64,000 bases of DNA from Streptococcus oralis (lineage in GTDB: Bacteria; Bacillota; Bacilli; Lactobacillales; Streptococcaceae): positions 100,092 through 164,091 of the forward strand of contig NZ_KQ969038.1 of the NCBI RefSeq assembly GCF_001578705.1. Direction: 5' to 3'. A model generated the notes under the pieces. That model made no database searches. It saw only the letters and a program-made list of their open reading frames with translations, and was not told where the DNA came from. Positions 6,488-14,903 of the stretch are shown in pieces; positions within the stretch are counted from its first letter, which is position 1; the number at the start of each line of letters is the position of its first letter. A program made the position numbers and the translations under genes.

Positions 6488-7687
6488 CTATTTATAAGCC
6501 AAGGCACGTTTGAAGCTTTTCCATAGACCTAAGTCATCTGTCTGAAGGACTAGGCTGGCATACATACGTCCGATAAAGGCTGTTGCAGTCACTGCAAAAA
6601 CAACCGTTATGGCAAGGGAAATCCAAGCTTCTAAATCACTTGCATAACCATTAATGGCTCTAAATGGCATAAAGAAGGTTGAAATAAAGGGAATATAAGA
6701 CCCAATTTTCAAAATCAAATTGTCTCCTGCAACACCTAGAGAAGTCACACCGACAAATCCTGCTATAATCAAGATCATCAAAGGCGACAAGGCCTTACCG
6801 GCATCTTCAGGGCGAGAAACCATAGATCCTAAGAAGGCTGCTAAAACAACGTACATAAAGAGGCTAACCAAGACAAACAATAAGGTATTAAGCGAGAAAG
6901 CCTCTCCTATATGGTTTAAAATACCAGACTGGGCCAAGATTGGTAGGTCTTTAAAGAGCAGAATGGCAGCCAGCCCACCCACGACGTAAATGCCAATATG
7001 AGTCAAAATCACAAGAAGCAGAGCCAGCATGCGAGCGTAGAAATAATGGCTAGCTCGAATACTAGAGAAGACCACTTCCATGATTTTGGTTCCTTTTTCA
7101 CTAGCCACTTCCTGAGCAGTGACACTAGCATAGGTAATCAAGATCATATAAAGGAAGAAACCGAGACCCGCAGCCGCAATGGTTTGGACCATCTTTTTAT
7201 TTTCTTTGGATTCGTCAATCTTCTCAGTAAAGTCAACAGTCTGAGCCAGGCGTTTTTCCTGTTCTTGAGACAAATTAGCTGCTGAACGATTGAGTTGGTA
7301 TTGCAGTTCGTTTAGCTTATTGGTTACTGCTAGTTTGATACCTGTTTCAAGAGAAGTTTCACCGTGATAGACGGCCTTGAGGACACTGTCCTCTTGATCA
7401 ATGGTTAGGTAACCCTTGATTTTCTCATCTTTGATAGCAGCTTGGGCACTGGCTTCATCCTTATAATCAAAGTTGATACCATTGGTACCCTTGAGCCCTT
7501 CTTCCACAGATGGCACAGTTGTTACTACTGCTACCTTGCTATTTTTAGCCATCGAAGAATTTTGTAGATAGCCGATTCCTACAGATAAGGCTAAAAAGAG
7601 GAACGGCGAAATCACCATAAAGAAGAAACTCCACGACTTGACATGTCGAAGATAGGTTTCCTTCATTACAACCCACATATTTCTCAT
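6488..7687 (-). CDS. ABC-2 type exporter permease (NatB/YhaP-like)
   Basis: Protein of 399 aa. One N-terminal membrane segment (about residues 18-42) precedes a large extracytoplasmic region (about 43-175), followed by five or six membrane segments (about 175-385). This is the ABC-2 layout of NatB/YhaP-type subunits. It overlaps the ATPase gene by 4 bases, so the two form one exporter. Substrate unknown; relatives act on sodium, peptides or membrane stress. The operon carries a ComE-like direct repeat upstream, so a role during competence is suggested. Translation starts at ATG 7687. Confidence 0.8.
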   Translation of the reverse strand: MRNMWVVMKETYLRHVKSWSFFFMVISPFLFLALSVGIGYLQNSSMAKNSKVAVVTTVPSVEEGLKGTNGINFDYKDEASAQAAIKDEKIKGYLTIDQEDSVLKAVYHGETSLETGIKLAVTNKLNELQYQLNRSAANLSQEQEKRLAQTVDFTEKIDESKENKKMVQTIAAAGLGFFLYMILITYASVTAQEVASEKGTKIMEVVFSSIRASHYFYARMLALLLVILTHIGIYVVGGLAAILLFKDLPILAQSGILNHIGEAFSLNTLLFVLVSLFMYVVLAAFLGSMVSRPEDAGKALSPLMILIIAGFVGVTSLGVAGDNLILKIGSYIPFISTFFMPFRAINGYASDLEAWISLAITVVFAVTATAFIGRMYASLVLQTDDLGLWKSFKRALAYK

Positions 7688-8577
7688 ACTTCCACCCCTG
7701 ATTCTAGTTTAAAGATTTCATCGATTGTTGGAGCCTGTTGGTCAAAGGTCGCGATATATTGACCTTGAGTCAGGATTGGGAAGAGTTCCCTTCCAGCACT
7801 CTCATCATCGAGGATCAATTTCCAACTGCCTTGCTTGGTCAAGCTCACCTGTTTGACATGAGGAAGACTTTCCAGTTCTTCCTTGCTTCGTTCACTTGAA
7901 ACAAAGAGACGTGTTTTCCCGTATTGATTGCGAACATCCTGAACAGGTCCATGCAAGACTACACGCCCATCACGAATCATCAGGATATCATCGCAAAGCT
8001 CCTCGACATTGGTCATGACATGGTCAGAAAAGATAATGATTGCACCGCGCTCTTTCTCTTTCAAGATGACTTGTTTGAGCAACTCAGTATTGACTGGATC
8101 CAAACCACTAAAAGGTTCATCCAAGATAATCAAGTCTGGCTCATGGATCAGAGTGATAATGAGCTGAATTTTCTGCTGATTCCCTTTGGAGAGGCTCTTG
8201 ATTTTATCAGTCAGCTTTCCTTTCACTTCCAGTTTCTCCATCCATTGAGGGAGTTTTTCCTTGACCTCCTTAGCATCCATGCCCTTTAGAGTCGCCAAGT
8301 AGCGAACTTGCTCAAGGACTGTCAGCTTGGGCATAAGACTGCGTTCCTCAGGCAGATAGCCAATCCGAGCGTAGGTTTCCTGACGAATCTCCTGCCCATC
8401 CAGACTGATTTCTCCTTGATAGTCCAAAAATTTCAACATACTGTGGAAAATCGTTGTTTTCCCAGCACCATTTTTCCCGACCAGTCCCAAAATTCGTCCT
8501 GGACTTGCCTGAAAATCGACACCAAACAAGACTTGCTTGGAACCGAAACTTTTCTCTAGATTTCTTACTTCTAGCAT
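7684..8577 (-). CDS. ABC exporter ATP-binding protein (NatA/YhaQ-like)
   Basis: Protein of 297 aa. Walker A GKNGAGKTT near residue 34-42, signature LSKGNQQKIQ near 133-142, Walker B LIILDEP near 153-159 and the H-loop SDHVM near 187. The C-terminal 80 residues resemble the DUF4162-type tail of EcsA/YhaQ ATPases. It powers the adjacent permease. The start ATG 8577 has GGAGG 7 bases upstream. Two promoters lie upstream: a housekeeping one at 8605-8633 and a ComE-like one at 8717-8784. Confidence 0.88.
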   Translation of the reverse strand: MLEVRNLEKSFGSKQVLFGVDFQASPGRILGLVGKNGAGKTTIFHSMLKFLDYQGEISLDGQEIRQETYARIGYLPEERSLMPKLTVLEQVRYLATLKGMDAKEVKEKLPQWMEKLEVKGKLTDKIKSLSKGNQQKIQLIITLIHEPDLIILDEPFSGLDPVNTELLKQVILKEKERGAIIIFSDHVMTNVEELCDDILMIRDGRVVLHGPVQDVRNQYGKTRLFVSSERSKEELESLPHVKQVSLTKQGSWKLILDDESAGRELFPILTQGQYIATFDQQAPTIDEIFKLESGVEV

Positions 8578-8604
8578 TTTCCACCTCCGAAATATGTTGC
8601 ACTT

Positions 8605-8633
8605 ATTATACTCCTTTTTGATAGCCTTTACAA
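8605..8633 (-). promoter_or_regulatory. Proximal promoter of the ABC exporter
   Basis: Minus-strand TTGTAA (8628-8633), a 17-base spacer and TATAAT (8605-8610), 27 bases upstream of the ATPase start codon. Confidence 0.75.
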
Positions 8634-8662
8634 GGATTTATGTACATTTTTATCTTGTTCAT
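8606..8662 (-). CDS. Possible 18-codon leader ORF ahead of the ABC exporter
   Basis: ATG 8662 follows AAGGAAGG and encodes MNKIKMYINPCKGYQKGV before a stop inside the proximal -10 box. It would be carried only by mRNA from the upstream ComE-like promoter. The SD-to-start spacing is short (about 3). It could be a leader peptide or chance; no family is recognised. Confidence 0.25.
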   Translation of the reverse strand: MNKIKMYINPCKGYQKGV

Positions 8663-8716
8663 CCTTCCTTAAAAACTAAACTCTCTAAGGATTTTGAGTA
8701 CCCAAGTGATAGAACA

Positions 8717-8784
8717 ATTATAGCCCATTAAAGTGCATACAGGTGCTCTTACTCCTCAATTGTCCATTTTTGATCCTGAATTGT
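8717..8784 (-). promoter_or_regulatory. ComE-like direct-repeat box and promoter
   Basis: On the minus strand ACAATTCAG (8776-8784) and ACAATTGAG (8755-8763) are separated by exactly 12 bases. This matches the two 9-bp imperfect direct repeats spaced by 12 that ComE binds at early competence promoters of the mitis group. A TATAAT (8717-8722) lies 32 bases downstream with no proper -35 box, as expected for an activator-dependent promoter. The leader to the ATPase gene would be about 130 bases. Confidence 0.7.
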
Positions 8785-8796
8785 CATTTTGAAAAG

Positions 8797-8822
8797 CAAA
8801 AATCCACCCCGAAGGATGGATT
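8797..8822 (-). terminator. pheT terminator
   Basis: ATCCATCC / GGGTGGAT around a TTCG loop, followed by TTTTTGC on the minus strand, 6 bases after the pheT stop. Confidence 0.85.
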
Positions 8823-8828
8823 GATGAG

Positions 8829-11234
8829 TTAACGCACTTCTGCATTGACTTTTTCTTCGAGTGATGCTTGGATTTTTTCCATATAGCGTGCGACTTCTTC
8901 GTCTGTCAAGCTATCTTCTGGATTTTGGAAGGTCAAGCTATAGGCCATTGACTTCATACCAAGTCCCAATTTTTCGCCTGAGAAGACGTCAAAGAGTTTG
9001 ATATCTGTCAAACGTTTCACGCCTGCAGCTCGGATAGCATCTACAACTTCTTGGTGAGTGACTTCTGCCTTGAGAAGTAGAGCAATATCACGACTAACCG
9101 CTGGGAATTTGGTAATTTCCACAAATGGAGTAGCTGGTTGAAGGGCAACTTCGATGGCTGAAAGGTTGAGCTCCGCTACATACGTTTCTGGAATATCATA
9201 AGCCTTGGCAGTGACTGGATGCACTTGGCCAAGGAAACCAAGAACTTGGTCACCGTGTGAAATCACAGCTGTACGGCCTGGGTGAAGACTAGCAATTTCA
9301 TCTGTTGCTGTATAAGTCACTTCAAGCCCCAAGCGAGCAAAAAGCGCTTCAAGGATTCCCTTAGCATAGAAGAAATCAACTGGAACTGCTGCTGTTTGGA
9401 AGTCTTTTTCAGCAACCAAGCCTGTCAAGGCAAAGGCAAAGCTGTTGATTTCGTTTGGTAGATCTTCTTTTGGATTGCCTGTTTGTTCAAAGACTTTTCC
9501 AATCTCGTAAAGTGCCAAGTTTTTATTCTTACGAGCTACGTTGTAGGCAACGGTATCAAGGATACCAGAAATCATATTTTGACGGAGGACAGAACGGTCC
9601 ACTGTCATTGGCCACATGAGTTCTGTCAGCTTGCTTGGTTGAGCTGTGAACTCAACCGCTTTTTCAGGCGTTGTTAGAGCGTAGGTGATGATTTCTGTCA
9701 AACCTGCTCCTTCAGCGATGGTACGAACTTGACGGCGAAGTTTTTGTGTCGCAGTCAATTCACCAGCTGTACCGTCATCTTTCGGAAGACTAGTTGGCAA
9801 ACGATCGTAACCATAGATACGAGCGATTTCTTCAAAGAGGTCAGCTTCGATGGTGATATCCCAACGACGACGTGGTACGCTGACTGTAAAGCTAGCTTCA
9901 TTTCCAGAAAGACCAAATCCAAGACGACGGAATACATCTTCCACATCAGTGTATGAAAGTTCTGTACCAAGGACACGGTTGACGTCTGCAAGGGTTGAAG
10001 AAACTTCTACATCAGAAGTATCAAGCTCACCTGCTGAAACGATACCCTTACGCACCGTCGCACCTGCAAGATTAGCAATCATGCTAGCCGCCGCATCAAG
10101 GGCTTCGTTAACAGTTGCCACATTGATGCCTTTTTCAAAGCGAGAAGATGATTCCGAACGAAGGTTGAGGCGTCCGCTAGTCTTACGAATCGATTTGCCA
10201 TTGAAAACAGCAGCTTCAAGGACAACGCGACTAGAATTTTCAGAGATTTCTGTTGCTTGACCACCCATGACACCTGCAAGGGCTACTGGCTTGTCTGCGA
10301 CAGTGATGACTATGTCATTTGTTTCCAAGTCACGTTCTTCACTGTCCAAGGTCACCAATTTTTCACCAGCACGCGCTTCACGCACACGAATCTCGCTTCC
10401 TTCAAAGGTATCCAAGTCAAAGGCATGCATAGGTTGACCAAAGTAGAGCAGGATGTAGTTTGTCACGTCCACTACGTTATTGATGGGACGGATGCCTTCG
10501 TTCATAAGGAGGTTTTGCAACCATTGTGGACTTGGTGCAATGGTTACATTGTCCAAGATACGGGCCGCATAGTACGGCGCCTTATCTGTGTCAATGTTGA
10601 CAGAAAGAGCATCTGTAGCGGCTTGGTCTGTTTCTGAAAGAGCAAATTCTTTAAAGTTAACTGCCTTGTCATAGATAGCTGCTACTTCGTGAGCCACACC
10701 CTGCATAGAAAGAGCGTCCGCACGGTTTGGAGTGATGGAAAGTTCGATGATTTCATCATCCAAGTCTAGGTAAGAAAAGACTTCGTCCCCAGGAACTGCA
10801 TCTTGAGGCAAGATTTGGATACCATCTGCGAATTCTTTCGGAACAACTGAGTCAGAAATCCCCAATTCACCAAGTGAACAGATCATCCCAAGTGACTCAA
10901 GTCCACGGATTTTTCCTTTTTTAATCTTGTAGTTGTCAGCGATACGAGCACCTGGAAGAGCCACCATGACCTTGATACCAGCACGCACATTCGGAGCACC
11001 ACAAACGATTTGGCGGGCTTCTTCTTCGCCAACGTTAACCTGACAAACATGGAGGTGTGTTTCTGGTACATCTTCGCAAGAAAGCACCTCACCGACGACA
11101 ATTTTTGAGAGACCAGCAGCAGGTGATTCCACACCTTCGACCTCGATCCCTGTAGTTGACATTTTTTCAGCCAACTCTTGTGATGGTACATCAATGTCCA
11201 CCAACTCTTTTAACCATTTATAAGATACTAACAT
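8829..11234 (-). CDS. pheT: Phenylalanine-tRNA ligase beta subunit
   Basis: Protein of 801 aa, full length. It has the N-terminal tRNA-binding OB domain (about residues 39-155), the B3/4 editing domain (about 210-390), the B5 domain (about 405-475), the inactive class II core (about 490-700) and the C-terminal anticodon-binding FDX-ACB fold (about 707-800, starting [12 protein letters not shown]). With PheS it forms the alpha2-beta2 enzyme that charges and proofreads Phe-tRNA. The gene starts 127 bases after pheS; no clear SD precedes the ATG. A hairpin ACAGTCG / CGACTG can form in that gap. Confidence 0.97.
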   Translation of the reverse strand: MLVSYKWLKELVDIDVPSQELAEKMSTTGIEVEGVESPAAGLSKIVVGEVLSCEDVPETHLHVCQVNVGEEEARQIVCGAPNVRAGIKVMVALPGARIADNYKIKKGKIRGLESLGMICSLGELGISDSVVPKEFADGIQILPQDAVPGDEVFSYLDLDDEIIELSITPNRADALSMQGVAHEVAAIYDKAVNFKEFALSETDQAATDALSVNIDTDKAPYYAARILDNVTIAPSPQWLQNLLMNEGIRPINNVVDVTNYILLYFGQPMHAFDLDTFEGSEIRVREARAGEKLVTLDSEERDLETNDIVITVADKPVALAGVMGGQATEISENSSRVVLEAAVFNGKSIRKTSGRLNLRSESSSRFEKGINVATVNEALDAAASMIANLAGATVRKGIVSAGELDTSDVEVSSTLADVNRVLGTELSYTDVEDVFRRLGFGLSGNEASFTVSVPRRRWDITIEADLFEEIARIYGYDRLPTSLPKDDGTAGELTATQKLRRQVRTIAEGAGLTEIITYALTTPEKAVEFTAQPSKLTELMWPMTVDRSVLRQNMISGILDTVAYNVARKNKNLALYEIGKVFEQTGNPKEDLPNEINSFAFALTGLVAEKDFQTAAVPVDFFYAKGILEALFARLGLEVTYTATDEIASLHPGRTAVISHGDQVLGFLGQVHPVTAKAYDIPETYVAELNLSAIEVALQPATPFVEITKFPAVSRDIALLLKAEVTHQEVVDAIRAAGVKRLTDIKLFDVFSGEKLGLGMKSMAYSLTFQNPEDSLTDEEVARYMEKIQASLEEKVNAEVR

Positions 11235-11361
11235 AATTCTGATTGTAAGATCCCACCAAGTAAGACCTTTTCAATTCCTTTCTTTTTCTTCGAGTCAGTC
11301 GTTTCTTTTTAACTATATGAAATGTGAGCGACTGTTTAGGACTGTGTTTCAGGTTTCAATC

Positions 11362-12408
11362 TTATTTAAACTGTTCTGAGAAACGGACATCCCCTTGGTA
11401 GAAGCCACGGATATCGTTGATTCCGTAACGGAGCATAGCTACACGCTCTTGTCCAAGACCAAAGGCAAAACCAGAGTATACTGTCGCATCAATACCACTC
11501 ATCTCAAGGACACGTGGGTGAACCATACCGGCACCCATGATTTCGATCCAACCTGTTTTCTTACATACGTTACAGCCTTCTCCACCACACTTGAAGCAGG
11601 AAACATCCACCTCAACAGATGGCTCTGTGAATGGGAAATAAGATGGACGCAAACGAATTTGACGCTCTTCACCAAACATTTTTTGAACGATTAACTGAAG
11701 CGTTCCTTGAAGGTCTGCCATAGAGATATTTTTCCCAACAACCAAGCCTTCGATTTGATGGAATTGGTGACTGTGGGTCGCATCGTCCGTATCACGACGG
11801 AACACACGCCCTGGTGAGATCATTTTCAAAGGACCTTTTGAAAAATCATGAGCATCCATAGCACGCGCCTGAACTGGAGACGTGTGAGTACGGAGCAAGA
11901 TTTCTTCTGTGATGTAGAACGTGTCCTGCATATCACGGGCTGGGTGGTCTTTCGGAAGGTTCATGCGCTCAAAGTTGTAGTAGTCTTGCTCCACTTCAAA
12001 ACCATCCACGACTTGGTACCCCATCCCGATGAAAATATCTTCGATTTCTTCACTGGTTTGTGTCAAAACGTGACGGTGACCAGTCGCAACTGGGCGACCT
12101 GGAAGTGTCACATCGATGCTCTCACTTGCTAGTTGAGCTTCTACTTTCTTTTCTTCCAAGAGCTTAGCCGTTTCTTCAAAGGCTGCTGTCAAGATATCAC
12201 GCGCTTCATTGACGTGTTTCCCGATGATTGGACGCATCTCAGCAGAGACATCTTTCATCCCTTTGAGGATTTCAGTAAGCGACCCTTTTTTACCAAGGAC
12301 AGAGACACGCAAGTCCTGCATCTCTTTTTCATTTTCAGCAGTAATCTGCTTCAAGCTAGCCAGCGTTTCTTCGCGAAGCGCTTTTAATTGTTCTTCAATA
12401 GTTGACAT
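11362..12408 (-). CDS. pheS: Phenylalanine-tRNA ligase alpha subunit
   Basis: Protein of 348 aa from ATG 12408, preceded by GGAGG; the frame upstream to 12507 runs through the T-box and is not coding. N-terminal coiled coil (about residues 1-90) and class II catalytic core with motif 2 ([20 protein letters not shown] split around residues 205-225) and motif 3 [14 protein letters not shown] near 320. The [12 protein letters not shown] segment near 258-270 is a typical small metal-like loop. Regulated by the upstream T-box. Confidence 0.97.
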   Translation of the reverse strand: MSTIEEQLKALREETLASLKQITAENEKEMQDLRVSVLGKKGSLTEILKGMKDVSAEMRPIIGKHVNEARDILTAAFEETAKLLEEKKVEAQLASESIDVTLPGRPVATGHRHVLTQTSEEIEDIFIGMGYQVVDGFEVEQDYYNFERMNLPKDHPARDMQDTFYITEEILLRTHTSPVQARAMDAHDFSKGPLKMISPGRVFRRDTDDATHSHQFHQIEGLVVGKNISMADLQGTLQLIVQKMFGEERQIRLRPSYFPFTEPSVEVDVSCFKCGGEGCNVCKKTGWIEIMGAGMVHPRVLEMSGIDATVYSGFAFGLGQERVAMLRYGINDIRGFYQGDVRFSEQFK

Positions 12409-12450
12409 AATTCCTCCATCAAGTCCCTCGTAGATAAAAAGAAAACCACA

Positions 12451-12650
12451 TGCCAAAAACTCCACTCGGAGCGTTGACACGCGGTACCATCCGTTTTCAT
12501 CTGACAAGTCAGACCTTCATTTCTAAATCCATGCGCAAGTGAATTCACCCAACTTTCATATAGAGAGCTTGCAGTCACGGCTCTCCTCCCTGATATACTT
12601 CCCCTGAGATACTAGTCTTGCGGATTCCTATTCAATTACTACTTAGTTTA
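12451..12650 (-). ncRNA. T-box leader of pheS-pheT
   Basis: The minus strand carries the T-box core GGATGGTACCGCG (12480-12492), followed by a terminator stem CTCC / GGAG with TTTTT (about 12455-12471). A long structured stem I region lies between about 12500 and 12640, including the GAGAGC / GCTCTC arm. A TTC triplet occurs in GTGAATTCAC near 12540 and could be the Phe specifier, but I cannot fix the specifier loop. Uncharged tRNA-Phe should favour read-through into pheS. Confidence 0.9.
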
Positions 12651-12673
12651 TCAGATTTTTAGTTAAAAAACAA
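12645..12673 (-). promoter_or_regulatory. pheS operon promoter
   Basis: TTGTTT (12668-12673), a 17-base spacer and TAAACT (12645-12650) on the minus strand, directly before the T-box. Confidence 0.7.
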
Positions 12674-12720
12674 GTTAGATTAGACTAATTTCAGTATAAA
12701 AAGGAACAAGACACAATGCA

Positions 12721-13140
12721 TCACCTATTTGCAGGGTCTGTTTCATCTGCTTTCCTTTTCAATAAAAGAGTTGCTGCTTGATTAAAACCATCACACCAGT
12801 TATACCATTTTGCTTCATACTCATCTTGAGCTAGGATACGGTCTTTTAAATCAAAGACAGAGTAAATCTTTCTTTCCTCGCAAGCTTGCGCATAGAGATG
12901 ATACAGTTCATCGCCACCATCTCTATCCCACTCAGCAGAAATCGTATTCCTACCTGCCAATAAAGCCTGATAAGCCCTGTGATGCCCATCTGTAATTAAC
13001 AAGTAATCTCCGAACGCAAGAATACTGATTGGAGCAACATTGATTATTTCTGCCGACTGATAAAGTGTCTGGATGCCTTCTAGTTTCTTTTCTGATAAGT
13101 ATAGTTGACTCGGATGAAGATCTTTTATGTTGACTTTCAT
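12721..13140 (-). CDS. ParB/Srx-fold protein, unknown function
   Basis: Protein of 139 aa. The N-terminal 60 residues have the ParB-N/sulfiredoxin layout: the opening MKVNIKDLHPSQLYLSEKK, a central PISILAFGDYLLITDGHHRAYQAL in which DGHHRAYQA matches the ParB box-II-like G-H-R-x-A-A pattern. There is no HTH or dimer domain, so it is not a partition protein. The remaining residues are helical. It lies between the T-box of pheS and a PAP2 gene, has an AGGAG site and ends near 12721 without a clear terminator. Related stand-alone domains occur in nucleases and phosphotransferases; no function can be assigned. Confidence 0.6.
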   Translation of the reverse strand: MKVNIKDLHPSQLYLSEKKLEGIQTLYQSAEIINVAPISILAFGDYLLITDGHHRAYQALLAGRNTISAEWDRDGGDELYHLYAQACEERKIYSVFDLKDRILAQDEYEAKWYNWCDGFNQAATLLLKRKADETDPANR

Positions 13141-13167
13141 TTCTTTCTCCTCGAGGGAATTTGATAC

Positions 13168-13818
13168 TCACTTCTGCTTGCCTTTAAATCGCCATTGGAA
13201 GCGAAGCTTGTCATAGAAAGGAAATTCGATAAATAAGACTCCCAAGCCCACACAGAAACTGGCAAGAACATCTGATGGGTAGTGGACTCCCAGATAGACC
13301 CGAGATAGCAGCACACTGACTAGGTAGACCCCAAGGACGATTTGCACAATTTTTCTCCAAACCGAATCTTTAATCCGTTGACTGAGAATGACAATCAAGG
13401 TCCCTACCATCAAAGTTACAGCCAGAGAATGGCCACTTGGAAAAGAAAATCCCTTCTCCTCTACCAAGTGTAAAATAGCTGGCCGTGGGCGCTGGTAGAT
13501 GTTTTTAAAGGTCACGATTAAAAGACCAGCTAAGGCTAGATTGCCCGCCATGAAGTAGCTTTCTATCTTCCACTGCTTACGATAAAAGATAACGGCTGCG
13601 ATGGCAACCCAGGTGATAATCACTGGGATATCAATCAAATGCGTAAGGGCACGGAACAGAACAGTCAAATAATCTGGCAAGTCCCCACGAAGGGCAGTCT
13701 GAAGCGGTTGATCAAAACCGGCCAGCGTTTCAGGATAGAACTTAACCATATAGCCAAGAAGGACGAAAAGTAAAAGGGCAAAACTGCCCTTCATTAAAAA
13801 TGTTTGTTTATCTCTCAT
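13168..13818 (-). CDS. PAP2-family membrane phosphatase
   Basis: Protein of 216 aa with about six membrane segments. The three acid phosphatase motifs are present: KNIYQRPRP (about residues 110-118), PSGHS (about 136-140) and SRVYLGVHYPSDV (about 182-194). Such enzymes dephosphorylate undecaprenyl pyrophosphate or lipid phosphates at the outer membrane face, and some confer bacitracin tolerance. Its start overlaps the end of ribU by 11 bases, so it is expressed from the FMN-riboswitch transcript as well. Substrate unproven. Confidence 0.88.
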   Translation of the reverse strand: MRDKQTFLMKGSFALLLFVLLGYMVKFYPETLAGFDQPLQTALRGDLPDYLTVLFRALTHLIDIPVIITWVAIAAVIFYRKQWKIESYFMAGNLALAGLLIVTFKNIYQRPRPAILHLVEEKGFSFPSGHSLAVTLMVGTLIVILSQRIKDSVWRKIVQIVLGVYLVSVLLSRVYLGVHYPSDVLASFCVGLGVLFIEFPFYDKLRFQWRFKGKQK

Positions 13819-14371
13819 AATGTTTTAAGGTTGGTTTCAAGAGGACGTATAACAACCAGAATGAAACAGCAAAGATTAAACCTTCAATCAGGTTAAAAGG
13901 TAAAACCATGGTCATCAAGTAGTTAGAAAGTCCTATAATTTCTCTAATATCAAAGTTGGCAAACTGCGCGTACAAAGGAACCGCATAGACATAGTTGAGA
14001 ACCAACATGGCAGAAGTCAACCCAATAGTTCCCGCTAGAGATGCTAGTAGGAAACGAAGGGTGCTACGTTCCTTTTTCCAAATCAAACCAAAGACGATAA
14101 CAAAAACTCCCAGAGCTACGACATTCATTGGCAAGCCAATGTAAGTATTCACTCCCTGGCTATTGAGAAGCAGCTTCAAGAGGGATCGCAGCAAGAGAAT
14201 CCCTAGAGCAGCAGGTAAATCCATCACTACCAAGCCCACAAGGACTGGCAAGATACTAAACTCGATCTTGAGGAAGGTCGCCGCTGGCAAGAGCGGAAAG
14301 TCAAAGTACATCAGCACAAATGAGATGGCTGATAAAATCGCAATGGTCGAAAGTCGACGTGTGTTTGTCAT
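13808..14371 (-). CDS. ribU: Riboflavin ECF transporter S component RibU
   Basis: Protein of 187 aa from ATG 14371; GGAGG lies 8 bases upstream, inside a slightly longer frame that would begin with TTG at 14386. Five to six membrane segments and the RibU-type segments LPAATFLKIEFSILPVLVGL and NTYIGLPMNVVALG are seen. RibU binds riboflavin and uses the shared ECF ATPase module encoded elsewhere. The FMN riboswitch immediately upstream supports the assignment. First gene of a two-gene operon with the PAP2 phosphatase. Confidence 0.95.
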   Translation of the reverse strand: MTNTRRLSTIAILSAISFVLMYFDFPLLPAATFLKIEFSILPVLVGLVVMDLPAALGILLLRSLLKLLLNSQGVNTYIGLPMNVVALGVFVIVFGLIWKKERSTLRFLLASLAGTIGLTSAMLVLNYVYAVPLYAQFANFDIREIIGLSNYLMTMVLPFNLIEGLIFAVSFWLLYVLLKPTLKHYER

Positions 14372-14528
14372 AACAGGTTCCTCCAATTTTCTATAAAATC
14401 AGAAGAAGTTGGAAAGGATTCCTCTATCTATTCTCACTTTTTATATCTCAAAAGTTCCCTCTCACTCTTTTGAGCAAGCGGTTGCAACTTCTCTATAAAC
14501 TCATCAGAACAGACAAAGCCATTCTTTC

Positions 14529-14860
14529 GTCTTCTCCCATCCAGACTATACTGTCGGTTGTGGAATCGCACCACATCAGCTTGCGCTCGCGGACTTCTTT
14601 AAGGGAAGGAAATAGAGATTTTTCTTTTAGACTAGGCGACAAGCTGTAGGCATAACTTCCAGTTAGGCAAAACTTGTCAACAAAGTTTTAAAGGAAAAAT
14701 TTTTTCCTAATGATACTCAATGAAAATCAAAGAACAAACTAGGAAGCTAGCCGCGGGCTGTACTTGAGTACGGCAAGGCGAAGCTGACGTGGTTTGAATT
14801 GGATTTTCGAAGAGTATTAAAGTCACCGCCGGTCGGGAATTGCACCCAGCCCTGAAGACC
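14529..14860 (-). ncRNA. FMN riboswitch (RFN element) with an expanded variable arm
   Basis: The 5' half GTCTTCAGGGCTGGGTG...GACCGGCGGTGA lies at 14825-14860 and the 3' half (AGTCCGCGAGC, GATTCCACAACCGACAGTA, TAGTCTGGATGGGAGAAGAC) at 14529-14595. P1 is GTCTTC / GAAGAC (14854-14859 / 14529-14534). The halves are joined by an arm whose base GACTTTAA pairs with TTAAAG-AA-GTC (14817-14824 / 14592-14602). The enclosed loop is about 214 bases and contains a BOX element. The ligand-binding core appears complete. It controls ribU. Confidence 0.95.
14713..14817 (-). repeat. BOX element (boxA-boxC, no boxB) inside the riboswitch arm
   Basis: 105 bp with terminal ATACTC / GAGTAT inverted repeats. It contains TACGGCAAGGCGAAGCTGACG, nearly the BOXA1R primer sequence from boxA, here split as TACGGCAAGG and CGAAGCTGACG at 14769-14790, and the boxC segment CAAACTAGGAAGCTAGCCGC. 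BoxB modules are absent. The element is oriented A to C along the ribU transcript and folds into one long hairpin. Confidence 0.88.
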
Positions 14861-14865
14861 CTTTA

Positions 14866-14894
14866 ATCTTAACAAAAAACGCTTGCAAGTGCAA
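14866..14894 (-). promoter_or_regulatory. ribU promoter overlapping the trmL terminator
   Basis: TTGCAC (14889-14894), a 17-base spacer and TAAGAT (14866-14871), with the riboswitch starting about 6 bases downstream. The -35 box lies in the loop and right arm of the trmL terminator hairpin. Confidence 0.75.
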
Positions 14895-14896
14895 GC
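14874..14896 (-). terminator. trmL terminator
   Basis: GCTTGC-ACTT-GCAAGC followed by GTTTTTT on the minus strand, 8 bases after the trmL stop. Confidence 0.8.
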
Positions 14897-14903
14897 ATTT
14901 TGA

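Noticed and set aside
9850-10260. 136-codon plus-strand ORF opposite pheT
   Set aside because: Shadow of a conserved gene on the other strand, with no SD and no recognisable domain.
12384-12578. Minus-strand ORF of 64 codons and the long pheS frame to 12507
   Set aside because: Both run through the T-box leader and have no family match.
14713-14817. RUP element as identity of the riboswitch insert
   Set aside because: The boxA primer-like sequence and the boxC sequence identify BOX; RUP has different ends.
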